NCBI GenBank assembly: GCA_029706075.1
Contig: JAINUG010000087.1
Span: 1,426,001-1,490,000, forward strand
DNA length: 64,000 nt
From: Aldrovandia affinis
Taxonomy: Eukaryota; Chordata; Actinopteri; Notacanthiformes; Halosauridae
Reading direction: 5' to 3'
In this document: one piece after another, positions 15,320 to 27,470 of the stretch
Numbering within the stretch: position 1 is the first letter of the stretch
Layout: every line of letters begins with the position of its first letter
The notes under the pieces: model-generated
The model's input: only the letters and a program-made list of their open reading frames with translations
Databases searched by the model: none
What the model was told of the DNA's origin: nothing
Position numbers and translations under genes: made by a program

Positions 15320-16430
15320 AATCCTGCCCGGTCTTCTAATGAGCCTCCTTGGGACTGCAGGTCAGTCCTCTGGGACAGGGGGTGGGGCCTGGGAGACAGC
15401 GATCAATTCCACAGCTCCTACAGTGGGCGAGGCAACCGACAACCGCCAATCAAGGGGCTTTAGGCGCTGTGAAATGAGCCGGGCTGTGCCAAAAATCCCA
15501 AACGCCCTCCATTAGCGACTTCACGGATGAGTAAGTGCTGAGGGTGAGAGGGCACTCACTCCCTCCCACTCAGGGAAAGAAAACAGGGCTCTTTCCGTCT
15601 TCTCATATGTCCAATTACAGAGCTGAAGCCATGAACCGGTGCCGCGGTCCATCATTTACTCATGTGGGCAACAGCTGGCCTCCAGGTAATCGATATGCGG
15701 GAGGACTGTAGCTTGTAAAAGTGTCGCCAATTACGGCTCCGTGCATGTTTTCCCCCTTCGTTCACAGGTGCTTCCCCAGGTGGCGGGGAGGGTGCGTGCG
15801 TGCGACCTCCGTGCTTCCTCGCGCATTCTTCCCGCGCGACCCGAGAGCTAATGAGAGAAGGGGACAGCCTCGACTCCCGCCTCTGTCGTCGGTCGTTTTA
15901 AAAGCGCACCCAGAGCGGTGGCGTTAATCTCTGCTGCGGACACGCCGATATGACTGACAGGTTTAAGTGACGCTCTGTAATGTGTACCCGCCCCCCGCCC
16001 CCGCACAGGTTAATAGCTGCCAATCCCTTGGCTCCCAAAAGAGCTGCTCAAGTGCCGATCACATCAGCAGCTGGAGGGCCTCACCGCCGGGCCCCCGAGG
16101 GCCCACAGGCTATATTGCACACCACACCGCACTGTCAAAAAACGGCCATCCCTTTGGGGACACGCAAAGGCAAGAGGTCAGAGGTCAGAGTTCAGAGTTC
16201 AGCCCCGTCCATGCCATCATCTCCCTGTCCACATTCTCCACCGTTGGCGACACAGTTAGGGGAGTTGATAAAGGGACTGAGGGGGACGAACAGTCTTTGT
16301 TTTTCTTGAATCACAGCCATGCTACAGATGGGACACTGAGACCGGCAGTGGGTATGGGAATCCCGCACCAAATCGCTCACCAGTAGCTGGATAGTTCATT
16401 AGCATTAGCAGCTGCGCGGACGAAGAAGGG
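15320..16430. promoter_or_regulatory. Candidate conserved non-coding block
   Basis: GC-richer sequence with CpGs, TAAT and TTAGCGACTT-type words and no interspersed repeats. The 139-aa open frame at 15967-16386 is low-complexity and shows no family resemblance. I regard the block as probable regulatory DNA of the surrounding locus; this is inference. Confidence 0.3.
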
Positions 16431-17119
16431 AAATGAGCGGTCGGCCGGATGCGCACGTTTTGCAGGACAGGGGTCGCAGCGATAGGACGGGCCTACAGGT
16501 GCGATTAGGCATGCAAAATTTAGGTGAAAACTGGGAAACTATTGTTTTTAAAAGAAAAAAACATGAAAAAGTAACAGCAGCGTATGGGACAGGATTTTAC
16601 TGTATAAGAAGGGTCAGGACTGAGAGAGAACGAATACACTCTCGCGATATTCACACCCCCATTCTTTGGCTCCACAGATTATTGCTGGTGTCCACAGCTT
16701 ATTTCGCTTTGTTACCCTCTATTCAAATACGCTGTGGCAGGTTATCAAAGGCACGGAAATAACCTTTCTGCTCTTGATACCCAGAGCAGTCCTCTATGCG
16801 TGCCTTAAGAAAGGGATTCCCGGAGCCAGGATAAGTTTAAGTGCAGCATTCGTCGAGTGCAGCACATACAACCCAGCCAGTTAATGGAATTTCATTACAG
16901 TGTCTGATTTGGTGAGTGACCGGGCAGGATGTGTTGACCTGGCGTAACCCCCCCTCTGGCATGTGACAGATTTCTGGAATATCGCTCCTCCAGCATGCTG
17001 TGGTTTCCGGTTCTGCCACACCTATCACAGGTGAGCACCGCGCCACACCATGACCCTAGCTGTGCGCTTACAGTGCAGACTGGAACAAATTGCTCCCGAG
17101 CCAAAAAAAAAAAAAGTGC

Positions 17120-17500
17120 ACTGCTCTGTTTTTCTCCTGTGTTGATTTACCCTTCTCCTGTTTTCCCTCCCCTGTCAGATATGTTTCTTTCCCTGCTATC
17201 TTTCCCTCTCTTTTTGGCTCCCTCCCTCTCTCCCTCTGTCTCTTAAACCCTTTGTCATCCATCCATCTGACTTCCACATCCCTGTCTTTTTCTCCCCCAG
17301 TCCTCGAATTCCATCTCAGTCCATCACTCAGTAACATCCAGTCTGCCTGTCCATCTCTCTCTCTCTCTCTACCTCTGATCCTCGTCCATCTGACTTCTCT
17401 CTCTCTCTCGGCCCATATCTCACTCCCTTTCTGTCATCTGTTTCATCGGTCACTGCTTCTCTCTCTCTCCTATCCTATTTCCCATGCACACTTCCTCCAG
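17120..17500. repeat. Pyrimidine-rich low-complexity tract
   Basis: The plus strand is dominated by C and T, with CTCTCTCT runs near 17355 and 17400. The serine/leucine/proline-rich open frames across it are composition artefacts. Confidence 0.8.
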
Positions 17501-17559
17501 CGCTAACACACAGCCAGTAGAAAAAGGAACACAGAGCCACAAAAGCAATTCAAAGCACT

Positions 17560-17900
17560 CTCCTCCTTTCAACCGGTCATGATTAAATGTTTATTCTCCC
17601 CATTCCCTGCGATATCCCCTATTATCTTAGAGGCGGATGCATTAATTAATCTGTACAGGGAGGTTTACGGCGGCAGAATCTAAACAGAACGAGCGATGCA
17701 CATATAATCTGTTTACCGCGTGCGTGAGCGGCGAGAGAGCGATTTAACGAAGGAGACATTTGCACAATTTAGACGGAGAAGCTAATCTGAGGTCTCCGTC
17801 AGAAGAAAGTATCTTTCACGGGAGCGATTCCCATTCAGCGGCCCTCCTAATACATCATTAAAACTAATTGGAATCCCGTGTAACTACATTAACGGCAGCA
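17560..17900. promoter_or_regulatory. Candidate conserved non-coding element
   Basis: About 340 bases of balanced composition with dense homeodomain-like words (GATTAAATG, GCATTAATTAATC, ACTAATTGG) and CpGs, free of repeats. Such texture is usual in vertebrate developmental CNEs. Cross-species alignment is the needed test. Confidence 0.35.
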
Positions 17901-19221
17901 GAAGCACCAACTCTGCAACTACGCATTAGTCTTGGAAACGCAGCACAAGCCCTGACACACAAGTATAATACGGCAAAAACACTGTCAGGGGAACGTTATG
18001 CGAATAAGGTAGATGACAAATATGTACATTACAGAGATCACAGTATACACCCAGCTCTGTACACTGAAGGCTCAACGTCAATGTTTGTTGAAGATACCGA
18101 TAATAAACAACAAGCAGCCTCCCATCCAGGGTTATGATCTGAACGTCTGATTGTGATCCTTTGCACATCTACCTATTAAACAGGAGGAATATGCCTGTGC
18201 CATTCTAGACTAACCCAGACAACATGGCATAATAATATTTGTTCTTATTTTGATTGGTATGAATTAAAAACAAATGCAATACAGTATTATGTATGCATCC
18301 CTCCAGGGTCAATTTCACTTTGGACCAGGAGAGGGAGCAAAATTACATTCACAATCTCAACATAAATTCAATATACACTCACGTTTAAAAATGCCTATAT
18401 TATTCTGATGCCTTTTCTGCACAGACCAAATTGCACACCACACATTTCTTGATTCTCTGTAAGTATGTGCATTCTGTAGATTAAGTTCTGATACAAAATA
18501 TTTTGAAATATAGGTTGTTATCCCTTCCTGTATGTCACTTCCTGTATACGCAGGGTGCAGAATTTCCTGCTGATTGGCATAGAAAGCACACAACTACCTA
18601 CCATCTGCCTAGCATCTGTAGCTAGCTGATACTGAAATGTCAGACACAGGGTCTTTATATGGCTGTTCAGTCAGAGAGAGACACAAAATTAGGGAACAAA
18701 GATGGTTCCCAAGAAGGAGAAATCAAAAGAATTGCGCAAAGTACAGTTTACATCTAGCCAATTGTCATCACCACTGCCTACTTGTTCATCTTAAAGGTGC
18801 CATCACTGTGTATCTTTGAGAATGTTTAACCTGCTAGTGCCACTCAAAAATGTATGTAATTAAGTGGGTCAAAATTGCAGCTAAACTAACACAACGCAAA
18901 CTCAATGTTTAGTATTGTATGGAAGTGGTAACATGTCGTGAAGCATCAAATTCCAATGTCCGGAGACCACATCACTTTGCCACTACCATATATATGAAAT
19001 AGTAAATATCATCTATCCCCGAGGGTTGCAAAGATAAGGTGATTGTTAGCATTGATAATAATTCTGACTCATGCAGGTATTAAACCCACCTATAGAGAAA
19101 TAAATTGTGCATATCCTTGCTTTTGTTAGCTTCGTCTGACTCTTCATGCAGAACAATATTCGCATGATTAAGTAGTTCATTAGATATGTTCAGACAATGC
19201 CAGTTTAGTAATGTCTTAAAA
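17901..19221. other. Non-coding stretch, no gene seen
   Basis: Short open frames only (for example 17868-18137 plus, 18357-18593 minus), none with a recognisable domain or splice framework. Confidence 0.4.
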
Positions 19222-19547
19222 CAGTGGTCTCAAACTCAGTGCCACAAAGGGCCGTGTGTATGCAGGTTTTCATTCCAACCAATTACTGCTGCCTTAATTG
19301 GCTGAACTACTCATTTAGCCATATGCATGCACCTCTGTGCATTCTTGAAGTTAAAGCACAGAATATATTCAACAATTATTATTTATTATTACAGAAATAT
19401 TTAATTTCACTTTATATACATTATGTGCAAGCCAACATGATAATTAATGGAAGCAAATAATGGAAGTAATTATCTAATCAAAAGCGCAGGCTGCAGTAAA
19501 AACCAGCATACACATGGCCCTCCGTGGCACTGAGTTTGAGACCACTG
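19222..19547. mobile_element. hAT-type MITE with 8-bp target duplication
   Basis: The element begins CAGTGGTCTCAAACTCAG and ends with the exact inverse, giving perfect terminal inverted repeats of at least 24 bases. It is flanked by an identical 8-bp direct repeat TCTTAAAA (19214-19221 and 19548-19555), the duplication size of hAT transposition. At 326 bp it has no transposase and must have been mobilised in trans. The intact repeats and duplication suggest relatively recent insertion. Confidence 0.93.
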
Positions 19548-19576
19548 TCTTAAAATGTCAGCCTTTAGTATATATA

Positions 19577-19755
19577 CAGTGGGTATAAAAAGTATTCACC
19601 CTCTTTGGCACTTTTCACCCTTTTTATTTTCTTACCTTGTGGAATCAAAATGGATTTAATTGGGATTTCTTGCCACTGATAAACACACAATACTCTATAA
19701 TGTCAAATTTAAAAACTACTCTAAAGCTTTTTCTTTACACTTTTTATACCCACTG
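19577..19755. mobile_element. Tc1/mariner MITE
   Basis: A 179-bp element starting CAGTGGGTATAAAAAGT and ending with the inverse ACTTTTTATACCCACTG, flanked by TA on both sides (19575-19576 and 19756-19757). It has no coding capacity. It lies only 29 bp from the hAT MITE. Confidence 0.92.
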
Positions 19756-22079
19756 TATTTATTTTTTTGACCCAGATCTATATCTCTTCCTTGGGTATGC
19801 GTTGGTCATTCCTTATAAGACGTGCACAAGAGTCCCAGTGATCCTCCTGCAGTGCTTTGTATACACATTTCTGTACAGCATGTGACAATACCATAAGCTA
19901 TATGGAGAAACACACATTTATTTTATTGTTTTATCATGAAGGGACCTTCCCAGCGTGTCAACACATTTACCAAGTAAAACAGTTCTACATTGTGGCCGTA
20001 CGGATTTTCTTAACAAAAAATCCATCTTGATATTTTGCAGTAAATATGATGACTAAGTATAAGATTCTGGCTCAGGTTGCCAGTAGGCCTGAACACTGCA
20101 ACAATCTATTTTGCTTGCAGACCGATTATAACTCCGGGATTCAACACAGCTAAAGGCACTGACGGTTTACATGCCACGACATTGTTTTACATTGACTTGT
20201 GGTATACATATGCATTTTCTTTATATATTTATTTGTTAGGTTGCAAAGTTAAAGGGTTCGCATGTTCCCTGGGATCGGTAACAAGACATTTGGTAACACA
20301 TCCGCTTTAAATGCATGTGGGGAAAAAAAAACCTCAACATCTTGGTGAAATGTAATCGAAAGTGGAGGTCATTCTTTTACAAATAAAAAGACGATGTTGG
20401 TTTTACCCGCAGATTAATTCAGTGCTGCCTCTGGTTTTCGCTTTCTCCCTCTCCCTCTCTGCCTCCCCTCCCCCTCCACCAAAAATGGCATCAAAGCAAT
20501 CAAAATGGTAATGTTCATCATGAATGGGGGCCCATCCCCCCACCACGAAACTCTGCAGACTTTTTCTCCATGTTAAGAGGAACCGACACCCCTTCTCGCA
20601 CAAAATGGAAGCTTCCACTATCAAAGTGGTGTGCTCTAAAAAAAAAAAAAAAAAAAAAGGGAAAAAACATTACACCAAATAAACCGTCTAAAATACTCGG
20701 ACTATAGTTATAATCTGCAAACAACTGAGTACTAAAACACGATGTCGCATGCCGAGTCTCTCGTAAAACGGCCTCGTTCATGATTTGAGACATGTTTCCA
20801 TTTAAAGAGGAAAAGATTATGCTGTTCAAGTGGTGAAAACTGCATTCCAAAGGAATCGAGATCGATTCAACTTATAGAAAGGGGAAGTCAATCTATCGCT
20901 AGGATCTAGATCTACAACGAGAGACGAAATAGTAGCAATGCTTTTTGTTATTTTCGCTTTACTGCTTTTGTGCTTTCCGTTTCCTTTCCTGGCTTCTGTA
21001 ACTCTGCGGGGGATTGAGCGAGAGCATTGTGACTTTAAGGTTTTGATGCCATCTCTCCGTGGTGCTGAAAAATAGCTCCTCCGTACAAAGCTGTAGAACT
21101 CAACTATCGCCAACTCTAGGCAGGTCACACACGCCACGCATTCTCTTAATACTCGTCGATTTTACTCAGTGAATGCAAGATTAAAGTTTAGCTCGAACAA
21201 CGTTTGATGCATGATTACAGAAAAGTGAAAGTGCACTAGCAGAGTAGAATCAAACGCTACCACGTCGTCATGTGACCAAGGAGAAATAACATCTCAAGAC
21301 TATAAAGTAACGAATTGGCCAATCTAAAAATATAAACCTCAACATTTGGTTCTATCAAGCACTATTCCGTCTCACATGCATACACGATATTTAATGTCTA
21401 GAAAGTGATGGCCGAACACTTAATATTCTTTCCTGTATTACTCTACAGAAACATGTCGACCTACTCAAAATGGACGCTAAATTTTTCAACATTTGATGTT
21501 ACACAACTTAGCCCGTATCCAAATAAAAATCACAATTTATTCGAATTACTTCTTCAACTCGAACGGTTTACTCATACAATACCGAAATTAAATCGCATAC
21601 TTTTAAAACATTTTTACGTAAGACATTTTTGTATCGAACATTGTCTGTTAAACACACAGACTTAACAGGAGACACTGTGCACGAAGAATAGGGAAAATAA
21701 TCTTGCACAGACGTATTCAACATATTGACAAAATCTCACTTGTTTTCGCTAAGGTATGCTACTCTAATTTGCCTTTAGTGTAGTTGTTTCATAAGCTCGC
21801 CATCCTACAATTGAACAAAACGCAATCAGTGTAATGTAATAAGAGGGAAACAAATTCTAACTAGTATAACAACACCGATATGGACAAAAACTAGAATTAA
21901 TACGCTGCGTTTTCCTGCAAAGTCACACTAAGGACAAAGCAGTGAAACCGTCGCTGAATGAATGGGGAGAGAATGTATGGGGAGAGAAAAAGATCTATGC
22001 TGATAAAGTTTTTTTTTCACTCACTCATAATAGAACTGCTTTTTGAGATGCAAACCGTAGTTTATAAATATCCCTTTAC
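19756..22079. other. phf21 intron 2, proximal part
   Basis: The stretch lies directly downstream, on the minus strand, of phf21 coding exon 2. A poly-A run sits at 20638-20658 and a pyrimidine-rich patch at 20440-20480. From about 20700 to 22079 the sequence is repeat-free and may include conserved intronic elements. I looked for the expected next exon (the conserved DLKKQLHELQ-type segment) and did not find it. Confidence 0.5.
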
Positions 22080-22112
22080 CTGCGAGTCTTGCTTCATCTG
22101 CGCAACTAGTTT
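22080..22112 (-). CDS. phf21b: PHF21A/B family, coding exon 2
   Basis: This 33-base exon encodes KLVAQMKQDSQ in phase 0. It is bounded by a TATTTAG acceptor at 22113-22114 and a CAG|GTAAAG donor at 22079. The peptide matches the segment that follows the N-terminal helix in PHF21A (BHC80), where the known order is ...EIQVHQ then KLVAQMKQDPQ. The reading phase agrees exactly with exon 1 at 22552-22605. As recalled, human PHF21B lacks this segment while PHF21A keeps it, so its presence leans towards PHF21A or an unreduced fish PHF21B. The paralog choice rests only on linkage to xpot and is tentative. Confidence 0.85.
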
Positions 22113-22551
22113 CTAAATAATAATTAATATCACTATTATTTCAGCACAATGATAAAAACAATAAAAGAAGGACCGTAAAAGTGATTCAAGTTAGTATGTA
22201 AGGGAGGAACAAAGCAGCGAGCACACACAGCAAGTCAGTTTCTTGCACCTCATAAATATTCAAGTCTCGTCCTGCTCGCTACAGCGAACCACCGCATTAT
22301 TACTCCAATCCTTGTTGCTCTAAAAAGACCCACGACATTCCCAAACTACCCCGAAAAGTACATTAACAATTTCTCCACAAACGACATGCTATGTCGTTAA
22401 CAGACCGTGACCCGAAACAAGTAAAGATAGTTATTCCTCCCGAATACAATTTGCTCATGTTTGATCCTGTCAGATTCCCCCCTTGCTCATATTCGCTCAA
22501 AATACCAATAAGGGGCAACGTTAGCTATAACGATAAGATTCTTAGATTTAC

Positions 22552-22605
22552 CTGATGACACTGAATTTCTACTTTCAACGCCTCTTGCAGGCCTTGTAGT
22601 TCCAT
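22552..22605 (-). CDS. phf21b: PHF21A/B family, coding exon 1 (start codon)
   Basis: The minus strand reads ACCATGG (strong Kozak context) at 22605 and continues MELQGLQEALKVEIQCHQ up to a clean donor, CAG|GTAAAT, at 22552/22551. This is the start of the PHF21 family, PHD-finger proteins of the LSD1/CoREST (BRAF-HDAC) repressor complex that read unmodified histone H3K4 in the nucleus. The N-terminal segment forms the first coiled-coil helix; the AT-hook and PHD finger are encoded by later exons outside the window or undetected in it. Exon 2 follows at 22112 after a 439-base intron in matching phase. PHF21A and PHF21B start almost identically; ancestral linkage of XPOT with the PHF21B chromosome in vertebrates favours phf21b, while the residues LQEALKVEIQ resemble human PHF21A more. 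Family assignment is strong, paralog assignment is not. Confidence 0.88.
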
Positions 22606-23080
22606 GGTTTGACTCCCAAAACACTTTTCGTCCACTTTCGAAGCAATCGAGGCGAAGTTTCCGAAATATTAACAATCTTTAAAAAGCGACAACAATCGAA
22701 AGAAGAACTACTCAGCCCGCAAAGCAAGTTCTCGCTTCTTTGCTGGGAATCGGACTCATCACCCACTTTACGCCAGTGAGCAAAGTACTCCAAAGGCTGC
22801 ACAAAGATTTCAGCACTTGGACAGATCCGCTTCTAAAATAGTACCTCGTCGACGCATCCTGCCCAAGATGTTTTTGTATTTTTCTTTCGATTATTTTCAG
22901 TTGAAAACAGAGGACTATATGTTGTCCGAGTCCGCGGCTTGATTTCACTTTGCCTCAGGAAAAGCGGCGCTTCGGCTGTCAATGCTAATTCGAGAGTTCC
23001 CGGATGGAGCAGTGCGAGAAGAGCAGAAACTCTCCTCTCGTCTGTCATACACAGCATACGCTCAGTCATGCGCACTCCCA
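22606..23080 (-). promoter_or_regulatory. Probable phf21 5' UTR and promoter region
   Basis: Immediately upstream of the phf21 start codon the minus strand has no in-frame continuation with coding character and no convincing acceptor next to the ATG, so an unspliced leader is likely. The stretch is CpG-richer than the flanks and has an NRF1-like core TCATGCGCAC at 23066-23075. No TATA box is obvious. The transcription start cannot be placed from sequence alone. Confidence 0.5.
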
Positions 23081-23206
23081 GAAAAAACACAAGCAGTCGA
23101 CAATATTGCGAGGCAAACTACGCAATAAACTCCAACGGTGTGTATAATTATTCCCAACGATATTTTATACAAAAATAACCTTTTACTCTTAAATCACGGG
23201 TCCTGT

Positions 23207-23346
23207 GCCCGTATGTATAAAGCATTTCAGAGTCGTAGTGCTGATCTAGGATCAGATTTGGCGCCTAGCTTATATTGGATACGGTTAGGATATGGACAGG
23301 GGACTGATCCTAGAGCAGTACTCTGAGATGCTTTATACATACGGGC
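23207..23346. mobile_element. 140-bp palindromic MITE
   Basis: Ends are inverted repeats of about 30 bases with one mismatch (GCCCGTATGTATAAAGCATT against its inverse at 23346). Inside them lies a second nested pair built on CTGATCTAGGATCAG and ACTGATCCTAGAGCAG. There is no coding capacity. The class is uncertain because no unambiguous target duplication is visible. Confidence 0.75.
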
Positions 23347-26300
23347 CTTGGTCTCCAAAATGTAAAAATTATGTTGACTATTTATATGTGTTTTAGTTTT
23401 AAAACATGTAGGCCCGTTGTATGATATTTGTATGTAACACTTTATAAACAATTGTTTAATAAGTGTCCTTGTCCTATAAAATGTATCACATAGGGTGCAC
23501 ACCTAAACATCTGGGGTAGGGGTGTGCTCAAAATATCCATACGGAAATGAATTGGCATTCACTTCCTGGTGATCTGCTTATCAATACTGTAACGCATGCA
23601 TCAATGCTTGCATCGCCTTTTTGTCTTCACATATGTATTATTTTATTTTTGTAATAATACAAGGTAGCAGAAGTATAGAGAACTTTGTACTCCAGGTTTG
23701 TGTGTGGGGGGTTGTAAGCTTTGACCACTGCTTCTGTAATGTAATGTGTAGTTGACAATACATTACTGTTCAAACAGCTTCAATGAGATCTAATTGTTTA
23801 AATTATAAAATTCACCTTCTCATTAGTATTGCATCTTGATGTATCATGGTATCACGACTCCTGTATCGGGATATGTATCGTATCGCTAGCTACCCGCCGA
23901 TACCCAGCCCTAATCTTGGGTAGCTAAACATCTAGTAAACGACTCTTCTTCTTGGTAAAACTAAAAATTATTATTTCAAATAGTAGGCTAAAGGATGATA
24001 GGTGTAGACTAAGTTACTCCTTTCTAGTTTTTTGTTGTTGTTGTAATATGTAGGCTCATTTGTGATAAACCAACAGGCCTGGTGACTTTCCTTTAAGTTT
24101 ATTATTATGAAACGTTATGTAACTACTCATAAATACCGCGAGCATCTCCATAATGCTTAGTGCCTTACTGAAGTGCAGTGGCCTTAAAAGTTAGCGATCA
24201 TTTTCCGCTATCGCTTTCTGTATGCAGGCAGTTGCATCAATTAATTGGTCTTCCATCTTCCTCCCACTTCAAATACAATTATTTCTTCTCTGCTCATACC
24301 CTCTCTTTTCCCTGCTAATTTCAGATATTATCTGCACAATACGCGTTCTATGAATACTCGCTGTGCCGTAGTTTCTTTCATTATTATCATAATGTTTGCT
24401 CCAGCACATGACTGTGTAATGCTGCCCAGCCGCACTTTGGCTGCTTTTCAAAGCTTTACACTCAAAAGCTCTTAACATGGCGTTGAGATCTATGTGGTCA
24501 GAAGTTAACAAAAATCCGCAAGTTTTTTTTTGCAATATTGATTATTTTCTGGGTTTATGTCTTGTATCTCCTGTCACTGTGTTTCCAAGTCATACATATA
24601 CAAATGTACAATAAACGTAATTGGTGAGTGAGGTTTTTTTACAATGTGATTACAAATAATGTTTGATTTACCATGTCTGTTTGATCCTAAAAGTTCAATA
24701 GCCTACTTATTTATATTTTTCTGTCAGAGAGATTCATTTTATTCATTGGTATGGCACGTATGCATCTGCCAAGTTACGGGTTGGCCAGGCATATCCCATA
24801 CCGATACAGCACTGAGTGTGACACTTTTCAGGGTCTCCCACAGAAATAACCACAAAGGCCACACACGCTTAGTCCTTATAAACATTAACTTATGTATCCT
24901 CTGACCTCATGTAAACACACAGAATTTAGATACAACAAAGCCCCAAACTGTGGTTATTTCGTGTTTCTTCCTCATCTTCTTCTTCTTCTTCTTCTTCACC
25001 TTCTTCTGCTTCTATTTCTTAATTTTCCTGTCAATTACATAATCAGCAATTCTCCAGGCCCCCAATTATTAATTCTCTCCGTTGGTCAATATCTACTTCA
25101 ACCAAAACAGTATATGCTTAGATTTGTTCCTACCAATATCACCATATGTTCATACTTTCCAATTGCAGGCCACACAGCGGGTGACATCATTATTTTACCC
25201 ATAAGGATGTGCATAAGTGATGTCATTATAGCCAATAGAACATGTTCAAAATACTGGATAGACTACATATTGCTTTTCTGTGGGAAGTAGCTCGCTTGCT
25301 GTCTAAAACTAACCAAAAGGTTAATACTATCATAAAACCCTGGACTACATTCATTCATACATTCTTAAACCAATAACATTTAAATGTAGCCAGGTAGAAA
25401 TCCACATCTGCCTTGTTTCATTCAGACGGCTGGGTTTCTAGCTATAGAACTACATAGTGTCTCATTAAAACAAGCAGCTACTTACCTTGCAGCTTCTGGC
25501 AGTGAATTTACTAACATTAACCTTAGCAAGGTGGTTGCCTAGCTGTCTGGTTTACTACCTATCTAGCTATGCTTCAGGGGATTCATTCATAGCTAGCTAG
25601 CTTTCCAGTGGTATAACTATACTGTTAGCTAGCTTTCTACTGCTGGGTGTTTTCCCTCCCCACCCACATTAGTTAAGTTAGCTAAGGACATGCATTGCTA
25701 AGTGCAGTGGACTTAAAGTGAGAAGGAAGTAAGAACAGCTGCAAACTACAGTTTAAATGAACAATGCTCACTTCATAACAGCATGTTTATTTTATTTTGG
25801 GTTATATGGAATACAACTACAACACACAGTAATGTCGATAGAATCGGTAGCTACGTTCTCCATAAGTACAGATCACTTGTTGTAACGTTGCCACAATCAG
25901 TGCATGAAAGTGACAGGTGTCGATTTTGGGGGGACAGGGGTCATGGCCCCGCCATGTTGAGAGAGTTAAATTGTCCCCCTCAATCATTTCTGTCCATTTC
26001 TAAAAAGTTGTGTACTTCTGTCTGCACCGTAACAGGTTAACTGGCTAAAGCTGGTTAGATGGCTAGCTAGCTAGATGCAAGTATGTATCCATTCAAGACA
26101 ACTTAGCTTAGAAAATTGGGGGAGGCAACAGTGTCCCCACCCCAGTGTTGAAATTAAACCTATATCCTTGATTAAAGTTATTATTAGGGTCAAGTTACTT
26201 GAAAGAATGTAGGAAAATATGGGTAGAATTGTTTTGGAACAGTGCTTGTTTAGTTTCTGTGAAATATATTGCTGAACGTTTAGTTATATCAAAGATAATT

Positions 26301-26500
26301 TGATATCAGTAATTTGGTATGCACTCTAATTTTAGAAATGATGTTTTACAGATCTACAGATAGTATATGCTTTGTAAATGTGAGTAACTTGGGTCTTTTT
26401 CTCATTGAAAATGTTTTTGTTGTGATATATATCAACAACAACGTTATATATATAAAGTTTGTATACATATAGCGGTGGAGCTATGCATGATCTGAATACT
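23347..26500. other. Non-coding stretch upstream of phf21
   Basis: I see no gene. It contains a (CTT)n tract at 24968-25000, CTAGCTAG-rich text at 25590-25640 and 26060-26075, and low-coding-potential frames such as 24892-25290. The segment at 25060-25160 resembles 48095-48165, suggesting an old dispersed repeat. Confidence 0.4.
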
Positions 26501-26564
26501 ACTATGGCTCAGCCGTAGTGTGTTGAAATCAAATGCATCAAATACTTCCTCAATCACATCTACA

Positions 26565-26625
26565 AATACACTTTTTCTCTCTCTCTCTCTGTCTCTCTCT
26601 CTCTCTCTCCCTCCCTCCCCCTCTA
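26565..26625. repeat. (CT)n low-complexity tract
   Basis: A CTCTCT run with single interruptions, passing into CCCTCCCTCC. Confidence 0.9.
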
Positions 26626-27229
26626 TGCTAAAGCATTTGTCTTTCCACACACCGAGGTCCATAATCGCAGTTGGATGCCTTATACCGGGCGGCATGAAAA
26701 GGAGCTGAGCGGCGATGAGTTGCACGAGTTCTGGCTGCTTCTTATGCCTTCAGACCAACAAAATACAAGGACGCTGTGAGTGCTCAGTTGATGTGAAACA
26801 ACTAAAGCATAAAGCATTGCCGTGGATTTTATGGTAACTTAATTTTAAAAAGGGAGGAGGAGGCGCAGCCCAAAAAAATCAGCAGCAACAAGATGTCGCC
26901 TTCATATACGGTTTTGCATTCTGAATGTAAGACGCATTTCTAAATTATGTAAGATGTTGTCCTATGATGCATTAATAATTTAGGTGAATATGCAACGATA
27001 ATTTAGGGGGTGATTAAAGCTAGATAAAGGCGGTAGCATTTGTCAAGCATTGAAAGTAGCTACACAAAGTACCTTGGACAGCGACATTTTTTCTAAATGT
27101 CCGTTACACGTCTTCAGTCGAGTTTAGCCAGAGGAAACGTGACATTCTATGACGAAAACCACCCATTTAAAAGCATCCATTCCCAAACTCCTCACGAAAT
27201 AATTTAAACTGCTACCAGTCTCTTAGAAA

Positions 27230-27470
27230 GAGGACTATAGTTTTCAGAGTGAGGCGGAGACGCCTCCCCCATCAGTAACGGGTCTGATCTCTCTATTGCT
27301 GCTGCGGCTCCACCTATTCTGTTTCTCTTCAGTTTACGCCTCAATAGCGAAACTCTTGAATTCCATTCTGAAGATGACTAGCAGTCTCATTAAATTTCAA
27401 GACACTTTTAGTTAGATTCGCCACCGTGACGTCATTGCCCTGCGCAGAAGAACAAGATCAAACAGTTATT
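27230..27470. promoter_or_regulatory. Candidate promoter or upstream control region
   Basis: A perfect cAMP-response palindrome TGACGTCA (27427-27434) lies seven bases from an NRF1-like half site TGCGCA (27441-27446), and a GC-richer block with GGCGGAGACGCCTCC occurs at 27253. This pairing is usual in CpG-type promoters. It could serve a 5' non-coding exon of phf21 about 4.8 kb upstream of the start codon, or a non-coding transcript. No transcript evidence is available. Confidence 0.35.

Noticed and set aside
15967..16386. 139-codon open frame
   Set aside because: No family resemblance, overlapping frames equally open, and a composition-driven GC-rich context.
24892..25290. 132-codon open frame
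   Set aside because: It includes a CTT repeat giving leucines and has no domain or supporting splice sites.
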